Assembly (NCBI GenBank): GCA_963769715.1
Contig: CAVYNE010000010.1
Span: 94,978 to 158,977, forward strand
Direction: 5' to 3'
Source of the DNA: Palsa-504 sp963769715
GTDB taxonomy: Bacteria > Actinomycetota > Actinomycetes > Streptosporangiales > Streptosporangiaceae
DNA length: 64,000 nt
The notes under the pieces were generated by a model that was not told where the DNA came from, searched no databases, and saw nothing but the letters and a program-made list of their open reading frames with translations. Below, in pieces: positions 55,174 through 64,000 of this stretch (the first letter of the stretch is position 1; the number at the start of each line of letters is the position of its first letter). Made by a program: the position numbers and the translations under genes.

Positions 55174-55678
55174 CAAGGACCGGGAGGCGCTTGGCCGATC
55201 CCGGGGCGGGCTGACCAGCAAGGTCCATCTGCTGGCCGATTCGGGGTGCCGGCCGCTGGCCCGGGTGACCAGCGCCGGGCAGCGGCACGACTCGCTGGCC
55301 TTGGTCCCGCTGATGGGCCGGCTGAGGATCGCGCGGCGGGGCCGGGGGCGGCCGCGGACCCGGCCGGGCCGGGTGCTGGGCGATAAGGCGTACTCCAGCG
55401 CCGCGATCCGCGCGCACCTGCGCAGCCGCGGGATCAAGGCGACGATCCCCGAGCCTGCGGACCAGGTGAAGAACCGGCTGCGGCGCGGCAGCCGGGGCGG
55501 GCGCCCGCCCGCCTTCGACGCCGCCGCCTATAAGCAGCGCAACGTGGTCGAGCGGGCGTTTTGCCAGCTCCGCCAGCATCGCGCCGTGGCGACCAGGTAC
55601 GACAAGCGCGATTTCGTCTGGCGCGGGACCATCGACGTGGCCTCGATCCGGATCTGGCTCCGTCATCCCGTTTCATGA
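55160..55678 (+). CDS. IS5-family transposase, C-terminal frame (orfB)
   Basis: 172 residues from GTG 55160. Contains GRSRGGLTSKVHLLAD, the second Asp in VLGDKAYSS and the Glu in NVVERAFCQLRQHRAVATRYDK, completing the DDE triad with orfA. It ends at the inverted repeat. Whether it is made alone or only as a frameshift product is not known. Confidence 0.87.
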   Translation: MKANDKDREALGRSRGGLTSKVHLLADSGCRPLARVTSAGQRHDSLALVPLMGRLRIARRGRGRPRTRPGRVLGDKAYSSAAIRAHLRSRGIKATIPEPADQVKNRLRRGSRGGRPPAFDAAAYKQRNVVERAFCQLRQHRAVATRYDKRDFVWRGTIDVASIRIWLRHPVS

Positions 55679-55846
55679 TCTACGGGGTACGCCCTAGTCC
55701 GTCGAGCGGCCCTGCCGTTGGCCGGGAATCAAGGTTAGGTTAGCTGACGTACCGATTATGATCCGTGACGAGATAGATCCGCTGCCGGACAACATGTAGA
55801 GTCGGCCGGTGAGGACGTCACCGGCACGCACTACAGGACGGACATC

Positions 55847-55984
55847 ATGGGTACCCTTTTCGGCAGCCCCCGGAAAGTGCTGGTCGTTGCCACAGTGCTG
55901 GTGGTTGCCATAGTGCTGGTCGCGCTGTTCGGCTCCAAGAAGCTGCCGGACAACGTCCCGGCCGGCCGCCCCGGACAGGTTTAG
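55847..55984 (+). pseudogene. TatA/E-like protein, truncated by an IS remnant
   Basis: 45 codons from ATG 55847: a short start (MGTLFGSPRK), one hydrophobic helix, then LFGSKKLPD, the hinge motif of TatA. The amphipathic helix that should follow is missing; the frame closes with a TAG whose last base is the first base of the inverted IS copy (55984). So the gene was cut by that element. Twin-arginine translocation function would be lost. Confidence 0.55.
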
Positions 55985-56177
55985 TCCCGCCACGGGCACC
56001 CGGTCCCGGTGCGGAAGAAGATCCCGTCGATCACCAGCCGGTGATCATTCCACCGATGCCCCTGCCGCAGATACGCGGGCAGCAGCGGCTCCAGCCGCGC
56101 CACTCGCCATCAGTCAGGTGATGCCGCTTCAGCCGGTCATCCACCGGACAATCAAAGCGGAAACAGCCGACCAAGAT

Positions 56178-56191
<14 letters not shown>
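55984..56191 (-). mobile_element. Truncated inverted copy of the IS5-family element (left end only)
   Basis: The minus strand repeats the first 210 bases of 54689-54900: it starts at GGCGTGTCCTGTAGATC next to CTAG (56192-56195) and stops at GTGGCGGGAC, matching orfA codons for CPWRDL. Several substitutions and one indel separate the copies. The right part of the element is missing. Confidence 0.85.
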
Positions 56192-56567
<376 letters not shown>

Positions 56568-57094
56568 GCGGTAGTACCCGCCGCTGCCGGGATCTAGAGC
56601 AGCGGTGTCCGCTGTTGTCAGCGGCTACTGCGGCTCACGGAGGCTATGCGGGTTGCCAGCCCGTCAGCGCACTTTCGTGCAATTGGCAGACTGCTGGTCT
56701 GGTAAACGCGCGAGCCGCCGCTCATCACACTGCACCTATCCTCGGCGGGCGCAAAGCGCCCGGGCCAGTCAGCCCTACATAGTTACTGTCGGTCACGGCG
56801 GAGGAGGGCGCATCATCCCAATGGTATGAATTCGGCCCGATGCAGGGAGTTCGGCGCTCGTTATGACGGCGACCTGCATGCGCACTGGTATTGGACGGTC
56901 CAGTCGCAGCCTTCCAAGCTGGTAGTGCCGTCCTCCTCGCCGCTCGATTGTCTCGGCCGAGTCTGCCAACGGCCCGAGGGATGGCAGCGACCGAGGAGGA
57001 TGGGGAGGAGCAGGGCACAAGATCAGCGCAGGCCGGACGAGGGCCGCCGGGCCATTAACTCCGGGTTGCGCGCAGTATGGGTACTGCCGCGAGA
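56568..57094. other. Noncoding stretch
   Basis: Open frames here have no recognisable domain, poor composition and no ribosome-binding sites. I see no gene, tRNA or repeat. Confidence 0.5.
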
Positions 57095-57667
57095 TCAGCG
57101 GTGCGACCGGCCTGGATCACCGGGTGCAAGCGTCCGCCACGTCCCCTGCTGCGGGTCGTACTCTTGCCGTTCGAAGTGGTACATGTCGTCACCTAGCAGG
57201 ATGAGTGAGTAGGGGCTGGGACCTGTGCCGAGGACGTGGCCGTGGTTGTGGATGTCGCCGGGCGGGGTTAGTGTCGCGACGTCACCGCGGTGCATGGCGC
57301 GGTCATCTGCCAGGCGCAGTTCGGCCCGGCCGTCCTCATGGCGAACGGCGTCCCACTGCTGATGGGTCTCCACTCCGCGGACCGGGGCGATCGCGACCCA
57401 GCAATGGTGGGAGTGGGTGTAAGCCATCACCCCCTCTGGCCGGTGGAACAGCACCAGGCGGGGACCCCGGTCGGGCTGGACCAGCCACTCTCCCCCGGGG
57501 GACTCAGAGGGCATCTCCGCGATCAGCGGACCGAGATACTCCTCGTCGGCGGCCAGCTCCACCAGGAGCCGCCCCACCTGGTCCATATCGAGGATGTCGT
57601 CGGAACGCAGATCATCCAGTTGAGCCAGGAACTGGCGGAGCGGGCCCGGGAAAACGCCAGTGCTCAC
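57095..57667 (-). CDS. Cupin-fold protein (cysteine dioxygenase-like)
   Basis: 190 residues from GTG 57667, with GGGGGAGAAG upstream. A helical N-terminus is followed by a beta barrel with the metal motif around AYTHSHHCWVAIAPVRG, a spaced Glu, and GDVATLTPPGDIHNHGHV for the last histidine. The pattern resembles predicted metal-dependent enzymes of the double-stranded beta-helix fold (CDO-like). Substrate unknown; it stands alone. Confidence 0.75.
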   Translation of the reverse strand: MSTGVFPGPLRQFLAQLDDLRSDDILDMDQVGRLLVELAADEEYLGPLIAEMPSESPGGEWLVQPDRGPRLVLFHRPEGVMAYTHSHHCWVAIAPVRGVETHQQWDAVRHEDGRAELRLADDRAMHRGDVATLTPPGDIHNHGHVLGTGPSPYSLILLGDDMYHFERQEYDPQQGTWRTLAPGDPGRSHR

Positions 57668-57839
57668 CTTCTCCCCCTAACCCGGTCCGCCCAGAACCCG
57701 GCCTGCGCGTGGTCCGATGGGTTGACACATCTGCCATGACAGCGGTCCCTTCCTCAAAGGTGCCTGCCCGAGCGCGCGGCACGGGTCCACTGTCCCGACT
57801 CAACCGCTCGGCGTAGGAAAGGGCATCACCCACGAAGGG

Positions 57840-58118
57840 TTAACGCGGCTGCGGACGCCCGTATGAAGCTGACGGCCGACTCTGGGTGACCTTGTTGTAT
57901 ATGTAGGGGCCGAACACGAAGGCCAGTGCCGCGAAGGCTAGGGGCAGCAGTCCCAAGTAGGTGTGAGGGAGCAGAAGGATGCCGACAGCAACGAGGATGA
58001 CGCCGATGGCAAGGCGCAAACCCAGGAAGAAACGCGGGAAGCTGTACTCCCATTTCTTGACCAGCAGCTTCTCGAGGATCGACCGCCGAGGAACGGCGTT
58101 CTCATCTGATGGGCGCAT
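57840..58118 (-). CDS. Small two-helix membrane protein, hypothetical
   Basis: 92 residues. AAGGAGG eight bases before ATG 58118 supports translation. A basic N-terminus (KLLVKKWEYSFPRFF) precedes two hydrophobic helices (about 33-52 and 55-72) and a short polar tail. No family recognised. Confidence 0.7.
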   Translation of the reverse strand: MRPSDENAVPRRSILEKLLVKKWEYSFPRFFLGLRLAIGVILVAVGILLLPHTYLGLLPLAFAALAFVFGPYIYNKVTQSRPSASYGRPQPR

Positions 58119-58317
58119 CAGGATGCCTCCTTATTACCGCGGTCCCCGACCATGGAGGGGGACTATCAATATGATATCACTTTTAGGAAAGCCGTCAACC
58201 GCGAGAGCTGATCCGGTGTAAACCGGTAGGAAATCAGGCGGTGACCTGGGAAGACAAGAAATCGGTAGATTGGCCAGAAAACGGTATTCCGTTGGGCTGA
58301 TGACGGAACGATGAGGC

Positions 58318-58563
58318 ATGCGCTGCCACCCCGTGGATACATCCTGGTGCAGATGGCCGTGGCCTGGGTTCGCCGGCGGTACGGGCGAAATAGTCGTCGC
58401 GATGACGCTGCAGTACCAGCGTCGCCACTACGAGCGCGCTGACGTGTCCGTGCCGCTGCGTACGCTGCATTTCGGCCCGCACGACGAAGGGCTGGTCACG
58501 TTCCTGGTGTATCCGCCTGATGATCTCGTGCTCGTGGTCAGGATCCAGTGGCTGGGCGATTGA
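58318..58563 (+). CDS. Short hypothetical protein
   Basis: 81 codons from ATG 58318, weak GAGG upstream. The C-terminal two thirds (VAMTLQYQRRHYERADVSVP and VTFLVYPPDDLVLVVRIQWL) looks like real protein with alternating hydrophobic strands; the start is less convincing. It could be the end of a decayed larger gene. Confidence 0.4.
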   Translation: MRCHPVDTSWCRWPWPGFAGGTGEIVVAMTLQYQRRHYERADVSVPLRTLHFGPHDEGLVTFLVYPPDDLVLVVRIQWLGD

Positions 58564-58583
58564 ACGGTGCTGCGCTGCGCGTC

Positions 58584-58695
58584 TTACGCCTGATCTGGAG
58601 TCTGACCCGGGTTCGCGCTGAGCAGCTCATCGAGCTTGTCGAGCAGGGCACGCAGCGGCCACTTATAGATCAAGGCGGCTACGCTCCGCGCCGTT
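58584..58695 (-). pseudogene. Short C-terminal gene remnant
   Basis: The minus strand reads LIYKWPLRALLDKLDELLSA and a few more codons before TAA (58584-58586); a TGA in frame about 35 codons upstream leaves no start. Regular amphipathic helix suggests a once-coding end. Family unknown. Confidence 0.3.
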
Positions 58696-58705
58696 GATCA
58701 GGCTG

Positions 58706-59227
58706 CTACGGGCGATCCAGCGAGAAGTTCCGCAGGCCATCGGCAACGCCGTCCTCCCGGAAGCCCGCGTGCCTCAGAACGCCCACAGACGCCGCGTTAC
58801 CCTCCTCGGTCTGCGCGATGATCCTGGTAACCTCAGGCCGGGACCAGGCCAGGCCGCAGATGGCCACCGCCGACTCACCCACCAGGCCGCGCCCGCGGTA
58901 CTGCTCGACGATGCTATAGCCAATCTCGACCGTCCCGGCCTCATCCGGCGGCCCGTGGAAACCGATGTCACCGATCACTTCACCGGTCTCGCGCAAGATG
59001 ATCTGGAACATACCCCACTGACCGTTGTCGCCATCCGCGGCGGCCTCGGCCTGCCGTACGAAATTCCGCGCGGCCACCCGGGTCCCAGGCAGCGGGTAGC
59101 CGTGCGCCCAGGACTGCGAATCAGGATCATCCGCCTGCGGGTCGGCCAGGACTCGTACAAGCCCTGCCGGGACTTGCCGCAACTCGACGCGCTCGGCCGC
59201 TACGCGAACCGGCTGGACAACGCTCAT
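58706..59227 (-). CDS. GNAT family N-acetyltransferase (RimJ/RimL type)
   Basis: 173 residues. FQIILRETGEVIGDIGFHG, EIGYSIVEQYRGRGLVGE (acetyl-CoA pyrophosphate loop, Q/RxxGxG/A) and NAASVGVLRHAGF are the GNAT motifs A and B. It would acetylate an amine on a protein N-terminus or small molecule. GTG/ATG start at 59227 (MSVVQPV). No operon partner. Confidence 0.9.
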   Translation of the reverse strand: MSVVQPVRVAAERVELRQVPAGLVRVLADPQADDPDSQSWAHGYPLPGTRVAARNFVRQAEAAADGDNGQWGMFQIILRETGEVIGDIGFHGPPDEAGTVEIGYSIVEQYRGRGLVGESAVAICGLAWSRPEVTRIIAQTEEGNAASVGVLRHAGFREDGVADGLRNFSLDRP

Positions 59228-59460
59228 GACTCTCCCATCGTGATCTGCTCACGCCCCGGGAGAGTATTCATACAGTACTACCGTGTCTTCAATCAGTACG
59301 CGTGTCAGACAGCACCGGTCACGTGCTGAATCGTCCTGCTGCCCGCGGCCGTCGTCGTGTTCCAGGTCGTCCTGCCCGGCGGCATGCCCCGACAGCGCCT
59401 CGCAACAAGACACGCCGGTCCCGGTTCGGGGACGGGCAGCCTGGGCGGCAGGCCTGAGCA

Positions 59461-59895
59461 TTATGCGCCGTTGCCGTTAGCAGGGACATCATCCGGGCTC
59501 GGGAAGGCGGCGGTCGAGCCGAGCGTCTCGTTCATCTCCCGGATGAGCCCGGGATCTGCCGTTCCAGCGACCACAGGCCTGCCGCGCCGAAGCCCGCCAG
59601 GCCGGCAAAAGGGCGAGCGAGCCCAGCACAGCCCAGTCCCCCGAGGTGACCGGAGGCCAGTGGGTGTGGAGAAGACCACGACCCGCCACCCCGCAACCTG
59701 GCAGGCGGCCACCAGCGCAGGCACGCCCTCCGGCGCCGGAGCACCGCCGATCACCAGATACAGCACTCTGCCAGGAGCGCGCCGCAGCGTGCCACCGTCA
59801 ATCCACCGGCCCGAACCTCCAGGATGTCTCGAAGGACCGTTCGGCCGGGGACTACCCGAACGGATCTGAGTCGTCTCGAGGGTTGCGAGAATCAA
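59461..59895 (-). pseudogene. Possible flavoprotein-like fragment
   Basis: Only LYLVIGGAPAPEGVPALVAA and CQVAGWRVVVFSTPTG look like a protein core, similar in pattern to the first strands of the flavoprotein (PPC decarboxylase-like) fold. Sequence on both sides is low-complexity or frame-broken. The upstream end overlaps the Fic gene by 44 bases. Weak call. Confidence 0.25.
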
Positions 59896-60997
59896 TGATC
59901 GCCTGCCTTGCGAGCAAGATGACGGGAGCGCCGACGTAGTACCTGCCGCGCTTCTCGCCTCTGGGGGTGAGCAAGCCTGCCTCCACCAAGCGCTGGAGAT
60001 CCCTGGACGCGGTCGGCTCGGAGATCGGCTCCTCCCCTGTCTCTACGAGCGCCGCGCGATAGGTGGCGTTCCGGATCCGGAAGCCTACGGCCGCATCGAA
60101 CAGAAGCGGCAGCACCCGGTCAGGAAAGCCATGGCGCCGGGCGAGCGCCTCCAGGTCAATCCACAGGCGCTCCGACTCCCTGATGCGGGTGAGGGTCGTC
60201 CGGGCTTGGCGGAGATGCGCGGTGATGATGAACCGCACCCACGGCCGGGCGTCGTTGCCGGGCTGCCACGAGCCACGGCCGACCTCGGCCAGGATGTCGT
60301 AGTACCGCTGGGTGTTTCGCCCCAGGTATTCCTCGATGCTGATGAAGACGGGGTCGAGAATGCCGCCGCGGGCGAGGACGAGGCTCTGCAAGCAGCGTGC
60401 CATGCGGCCGTTACCGTCCCGGAACGGGTGGATCATCACCAGGTTGAGGTGGGCCATCCCGGCCTGTATCAGGCGCTGGTCCTCCGGCACCGAGTCGTTG
60501 AGGCAGGTCATCAGCTCGCTGACCAGGGACGGCACCTCATCGGCGTCTGCTCCCTGGTACACGATCTCGCCGGTTTCGTCCTTACGGACGTAGATCTCTC
60601 CCAGCCGCCAGCGGCCGGGCCGGTTCTGCAGGTCATAGCTGGTCATCATGAAGTGCAGGCTCTTGACGAGCTGGGCGCTGTACGCGAAGTCCTCATCAGC
60701 AGCCAACTGCAGCACGTAGGTCATGGCCTCGTGATAGCCGGACAGGGCGCGGCGCGTTTCCTCGTCCGCGTCAAGAGGCTCCTCGCCCGCCGCGATCGCG
60801 GCCGCATCATCCAGCGATGCGTCGTAACCCTCGATGGTGTTGGAACCCTGGATCTGCCGGGCTTCGGACAACCGCCTCAGCGATCCGTACCAGCGGCGTG
60901 GCTCACGGAGCTGATGACGCAGCCGCTGCTTGAGGTCCTCGACCTCGGCGAGTACTTCCAGTTCGCGCGCGTCCGGCTCGGGTGATGTGAACAGCAT
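59852..60997 (-). CDS. Fic family protein (AMP-transferase), with N-terminal inhibitory motif
   Basis: 381 residues. The Fic motif HPFRDGNGRMAR is intact near residue 190, so catalysis is possible; Fic enzymes usually transfer AMP from ATP onto target proteins. The inhibitory-helix motif SNTIEG is near residue 52, ahead of the Fic core (class II arrangement). The C-terminal region (about 290-381; SEPTASRDLQRLVEAGLL) is a winged helix-turn-helix that could bind DNA. GGAG lies eight bases before ATG 60997. Downstream of, and in line with, the integrase gene. Confidence 0.93.
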   Translation of the reverse strand: MLFTSPEPDARELEVLAEVEDLKQRLRHQLREPRRWYGSLRRLSEARQIQGSNTIEGYDASLDDAAAIAAGEEPLDADEETRRALSGYHEAMTYVLQLAADEDFAYSAQLVKSLHFMMTSYDLQNRPGRWRLGEIYVRKDETGEIVYQGADADEVPSLVSELMTCLNDSVPEDQRLIQAGMAHLNLVMIHPFRDGNGRMARCLQSLVLARGGILDPVFISIEEYLGRNTQRYYDILAEVGRGSWQPGNDARPWVRFIITAHLRQARTTLTRIRESERLWIDLEALARRHGFPDRVLPLLFDAAVGFRIRNATYRAALVETGEEPISEPTASRDLQRLVEAGLLTPRGEKRGRYYVGAPVILLARQAIIDSRNPRDDSDPFG

Positions 60998-61009
60998 GTG
61001 CGTAACTCC

Positions 61010-61060
61010 GATACTATCTCCACACTGAGCAGATAATATCTCTCGTCAACGCAGATATTA
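61010..61060. promoter_or_regulatory. 22-bp-period direct repeats upstream of the fic gene
   Basis: GATACTATCTC (61010-61020), GATAATATCTC (61032-61042) and a weaker GATATTAACTG (61054-61064) recur exactly every 22 bases, two helical turns, in an A/T-rich pocket between the integrase stop and the fic start. Spacing on one helix face suggests a protein-binding array, possibly for the Fic protein's own winged helix. Confidence 0.5.
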
Positions 61061-61065
61061 ACTGA

Positions 61066-62307
61066 CTATCCCTCACGATGCACTGCGGTGAAGATCTTGT
61101 CCATCACATCGGCGCCAGTGGTGATGACCGGGCGCAGCTCGTACCGGTACACGGTCTCGGTGGTCCTCGAGCTGGCGTGACCGACCAGCCGGGCGATCTC
61201 CTCGATGACCACGCCCGATTCGGACATGACCGAGACGAACGTGTGACGCAGCTCTCGCGGCGCCCACACGCCCTCAATGCCCACCTTCTTGCACAGCGCC
61301 CGGAAGTCCCGCCGCACGTGCGACGCGTCCAGCGGCGTGCCGACGCTGGTGGTGAATATCAGGCCGGTGTCCTGCCACAACGGCCCGGCGGCCAGTCGGG
61401 CCTCCGTTTGCCACTTGCGGTGCTCCCGCAACGCCGCCACCGCATACTGCGGCAGGGCCAGGGTCCGCCGGGACTTCTCGGTCTTGGTGTCTCCGTGCAA
61501 CCGGACCGACCGCCACACCGCGACGTGCGGCGGCACCGGCGGCCGCGCATCCGGGTCGCCGTCCAGGTCGACGTGATCCCACCGCAGCGCCCGGACCTCC
61601 TCGGTCCGGATCCCGGTGGTCAGGGACAGGATCACGTAGGCGCCGAGACGAGGGTGATCCCTGGCCGCGGCGAGCAGCGCGGCCGCCTCAGCCGCGGTCA
61701 TCGCCCGGGACGGCCGCCCGGTCTTGCCTTGCGGCGGCTTGACGAAAGCCGCCACGTTCCGGCCGACGTGATCATTGGCCTCGGCGTGCCGGATGGCCCG
61801 GACGAGCACGTTGTGCGTGCTCGCCATCGTCCGGGTCGACCGCGTCTCGGCCAGCTTGTTCAGCGCTCGACGCACGTCGTGCGCGGTCAGGTCCCGCAGC
61901 GGAACATGACCGATCAGCATCGTGACCGGCCTGAGCAGGTCGACATGTGACCGGACAGTCTTGTCCGCAAGCCCGTCCAAGGCCTCAGCCGCCCAGTCAT
62001 CCACCGCCTTGACCAACCGTGTAGCTAGCCGAGATTTCAGCCCAGCATCCGCTTCGGTCTGGAGCTTCTTGAGCTTCTCCCGGACCCCGGTCTTGGTGCG
62101 CCCGGTGACCTTCCGTCGGTTGCACGAACTATCCGGCCGCCAGCCAAGCGAGATCGCACCCACCTGCGTGCCGTTCGCCGCATCCGGTAGGCCGAACCTT
62201 CGCCGCGCCCATGGTGCGCAGGAGTTGCCATAACCCGGCCAGTACGCCGGGTTTGGCTCTCCTGCGAAACCTTCAAGATCGCAAGTGGCCTCTGACCTGT
62301 GGGCCAC
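61066..62307 (-). CDS. Tyrosine recombinase/integrase
   Basis: 413 residues. An N-terminal arm-type region (RRKVTGRTKTGVREKLKKLQ), SAM-like core-binding domain, and a catalytic domain with Arg in TTGIRTEEVRALRW, the His-Arg pair in RELRHTFVSVMSESG, LVGHASSRTTETVYRY (final Tyr), so all catalytic residues are present. The first 50 residues do not look like an integrase and the real start may be later. The IS3-type element begins just upstream, and fic lies 68 bases downstream. No attachment site or tRNA was found. Confidence 0.9.
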   Translation of the reverse strand: MAHRSEATCDLEGFAGEPNPAYWPGYGNSCAPWARRRFGLPDAANGTQVGAISLGWRPDSSCNRRKVTGRTKTGVREKLKKLQTEADAGLKSRLATRLVKAVDDWAAEALDGLADKTVRSHVDLLRPVTMLIGHVPLRDLTAHDVRRALNKLAETRSTRTMASTHNVLVRAIRHAEANDHVGRNVAAFVKPPQGKTGRPSRAMTAAEAAALLAAARDHPRLGAYVILSLTTGIRTEEVRALRWDHVDLDGDPDARPPVPPHVAVWRSVRLHGDTKTEKSRRTLALPQYAVAALREHRKWQTEARLAAGPLWQDTGLIFTTSVGTPLDASHVRRDFRALCKKVGIEGVWAPRELRHTFVSVMSESGVVIEEIARLVGHASSRTTETVYRYELRPVITTGADVMDKIFTAVHREG

Positions 62308-62479
62308 CGACAGAACTCGCTGACCAGTAGTTTTAGCAGGTTTCCGGTGTGCTGGTCCCGCGCTGGGCGGGCTGATCTCCCGGCTGGGCGTGTGGTGGCC
62401 TGGGTTGCCCGGCGAGCTGGATGGATGGGCTTCCCCTCGTACCGTGGAGACATCGCCTATAAGGAAGGGGCGATGGCAG

Positions 62480-62771
62480 AAACGCGGCGAAGTTCGATCA
62501 GGACTTCCGGGAGGGCGCGGTCCGGCTGGTCCGGGAGACCGGTAAGCCGATTGCGCAGGTTGCCCGGGAGCTGGGTGTCAACGAGGGCACCCGGGGAACT
62601 GGGTCAACGATGACCGGCGCCGCCGGGAGGGCAGGCGGCGGGGAGCTGAGCGCGGATGAGCGGGCCGAGCTGGTGCGGCTGCGGCGGGAGAATGCCGAGC
62701 TGGCGATGCGGTGTGATGTCCTCAAGCGCAGTCTGGTCCTCTGGGTGACGGACTTCGGCGGGACCCGGTGA
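62480..62771 (+). pseudogene. IS3-type transposase orfA, frameshifted
   Basis: Pieces in three frames read FDQDFREGAVRLVRETGKPI, QVARELGVNEGT, NWVNDDRRRR and ADERAELVRLRRENAELAMR: the helix-turn-helix and leucine-zipper parts of IS3 OrfA. At least two small indels (near 62590 and 62640) separate them. Confidence 0.75.
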
Positions 62772-62817
62772 AGATGGCAGCCTTCATCGCCGCCCAGAGG
62801 ACCGGTCATCACATCCC

Positions 62818-63652
62818 GTGCGCCGTCAGCTGCCGGCGCTGGGCGTGTCCCCCTCCTGGTACTACAAGTGGGCGGGCGGGGAGCTGCCGCCGCGGGCGGC
62901 GCGCCGCCAGCGGCTGAAAGCCGAGGTCGGGCGCCTGTTCGCCGGGCATGAGGGCAAGTGCGGGTCGCCGCGGATCACCGCGGACCTGAAGGACGCGGGC
63001 TGGAAGGTCAGCGAGAACACCGTCGCGGAGCTGATGCGCGAGCTGGGGCTGGCGGCGCGGCGGAAGAAGAGGCGGAAGGCGACGACCCGGCCGGGCAGGG
63101 GCCGGTGGCGGGCGCCGAACCTGGTCAAGCGGGATTTCCCGGCGGGCAAGATCAACAAGAAATGGTACGGGGACGGCACCGAGATCGTCACCGGCGAGGG
63201 CAAGCTGTACCTGGACAGCGTGTTGGACGCGGCCTCGCGGCGGGTGCTCGGGTTCGCCCTGGGCGAGCATCATGACGCCGAGCTGGCCTACGGCGCGCTG
63301 GTGATGGCGGTGGCGGTGCGCGGCGGCCAGGTGCCCGGGGTGATCATGCACACCGATCGGGGCGGCGGCGCGCCGCGGGCCTGTTCCGTTGGCCTGCGAG
63401 CGGCTCGGGATCCGGCAGTGGATGGGCCGGCCGGGATCGGCGCTGGATAACGCGATGATCGAATCCTGGCGCTCCACCCTGGAATGGGAACTGCGGTCGG
63501 CGGAGACGTTCGCCACCCGGGCGCAGGCGCGGGGCCCGGGTCGCGGCCTGGATCGAGGAGTACAACACCTCCCGGCGGCACTCGGCCTGCGGCATGATGG
63601 CCCCGGTCGCCTGGGAGCTGGCCTGCGGCGCCGGACAGGAGAAGGCCGCGTG
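62818..63652 (+). pseudogene. IS3-type transposase orfB, frameshifted
   Basis: LGVSPSWYYKWAGGE, KCGSPRITADLKDAG and WYGDGTEIVTGEGKLYLDSV (first Asp) and IMHTDRGG (second Asp) are in the frame from 62818 to about 63370; the Glu part (NAMIESWRSTLEWEL) continues in another frame from 63389, and WIEEYNTSRRHSACGMMAP in a third to TGA 63652. Two indels near 63375 and 63540 inactivate it. Confidence 0.85.
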
Positions 63653-64000
63653 ACCGCGGCCAGCCCTGCGCGGGGCCCAGGGCATGAAGGAGGCGGCTCC
63701 GCCGCCGCTGACTTTCCTGTTTCGCCGCGCAGGGTACGGGGCCGCTCCTCCGGCCTCAAGGGTGCTGCGCATCGCGCTGCGCGCGACAGCCCTGCGGGCT
63801 GCCCTGGACCCCGGAGACCTCGGCGGCCCCTGGAGGCAGGAAGGCAAGGCCAGGGCCTGCCCCGCCGGGCGCGCGGCGCGGAACCCCAGTCCCCGCACCC
63901 GCGAACGCCGGTGAAGAATGAACTGGTGTTCGATAAGATCAACAAGCGGAAAAATTACAAGATCCGCTAAGAGGAAGTCTCCACACTTCCGGGGATTGCC
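63653..64000. other. Post-transposase tail with an A-rich peptide-like end
   Basis: About 250 GC-rich bases without a gene, then an A-rich stretch that reads KNELVFDKINKRKNYKIR to a TAA at 63968-63970. Its composition differs strongly from the surroundings. It could be the end of a foreign gene or part of the element's right end. Confidence 0.3.

Larger units (their letters stand above)
54689..55693 (+). mobile_element. IS5-family insertion sequence, complete
   Basis: 1005 bp bounded by terminal inverted repeats: left GGCGTGTCCCGTAGATC (54689-54705) and right GATCTACGGGGTACGCC (55677-55693), two mismatches in 17. CTAG flanks both ends (54685-54688 and 55694-55697), the IS5-type target site. 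It carries two overlapping transposase frames. A truncated inverted copy lies 291 bases downstream. Confidence 0.9.
62441..63985 (+). mobile_element. IS3-type element, degenerate
   Basis: Two IS3-like transposase frames (orfA 62480-62771, orfB 62818-63652) both carry frameshifts. GTGGAGAC near the left (62444-62451) and its complement GTCTCCAC near the right (63977-63984) lie in similar contexts and may be parts of the terminal repeats. The right end may run past the window, and the boundaries are approximate. Confidence 0.65.

Overview
The window is very GC-rich DNA from an actinobacterium. The left end (1-9.6 kb) carries the classic cell-wall/division block that sits near oriC in this phylum: rodA - pbpA - pknA - pknB - crgA, then a rhomboid protease, a cyclophilin, a small DUF5324-like membrane protein and a GT-C (GT87-like) mannosyltransferase. 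Starts are often GTG with 4-base GTGA/ATGA overlaps, as expected for high-GC actinobacteria. The species cannot be named from the sequence alone; a Streptosporangiales/Streptomycetales-like soil actinomycete is a reasonable guess.

9.6-14.5 kb: a short intergenic cluster of DnaA-box-like 9-mers, then a tightly coupled minus-strand cassette of four genes: a small membrane protein, a protein with a RelA/SpoT-like nucleotidyltransferase domain (toxin-like), an 86-residue partner, and a roughly 1000-residue HerA/FtsK-type ATPase. This is the best candidate for an undescribed system. 14.7-19.4 kb: an ALO-type FAD oxidase divergent from a fold-III PLP enzyme, then a TetR/FAD-monooxygenase divergent pair with a visible operator. 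19.4-27.1 kb: a decayed glycosyltransferase opposite a glgX-treY-treZ operon (trehalose from glycogen).

27.5-42.4 kb: a large one-carbon/methylated-amine catabolic locus. An IclR gene heads a minus-strand operon of corrinoid protein, methyl-THF:corrinoid methyltransferase, RACo-type corrinoid activator (frameshifted), DUF1638, methylene-THF reductase, dimethylglycine/sarcosine dehydrogenase and etfBA. A non-pyrrolysine MttB-family methyltransferase diverges from it; beyond lie a second IclR, purU and sdaA. Read together: methyl transfer from a betaine-like quaternary amine to THF, flavin/ETF demethylation of the di/monomethyl glycine, oxidation of the C1 units and disposal of serine as pyruvate.

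42.4-64 kb is accessory and increasingly decayed: an orphan DNA methyltransferase, a Ser/Thr kinase with a Ser/Pro tail, a truncated serine recombinase, DUF3040, WS/DGAT, an SDR, gene fragments (CPT-like kinase, bifunctional nuclease, VOC), a SAM methyltransferase of different base composition, an IS5-type element with CTAG flanks and an inverted truncated second copy that cut two genes, a cupin, a GNAT, a Fic protein next to a tyrosine integrase, and a broken IS3-type element at the right edge.
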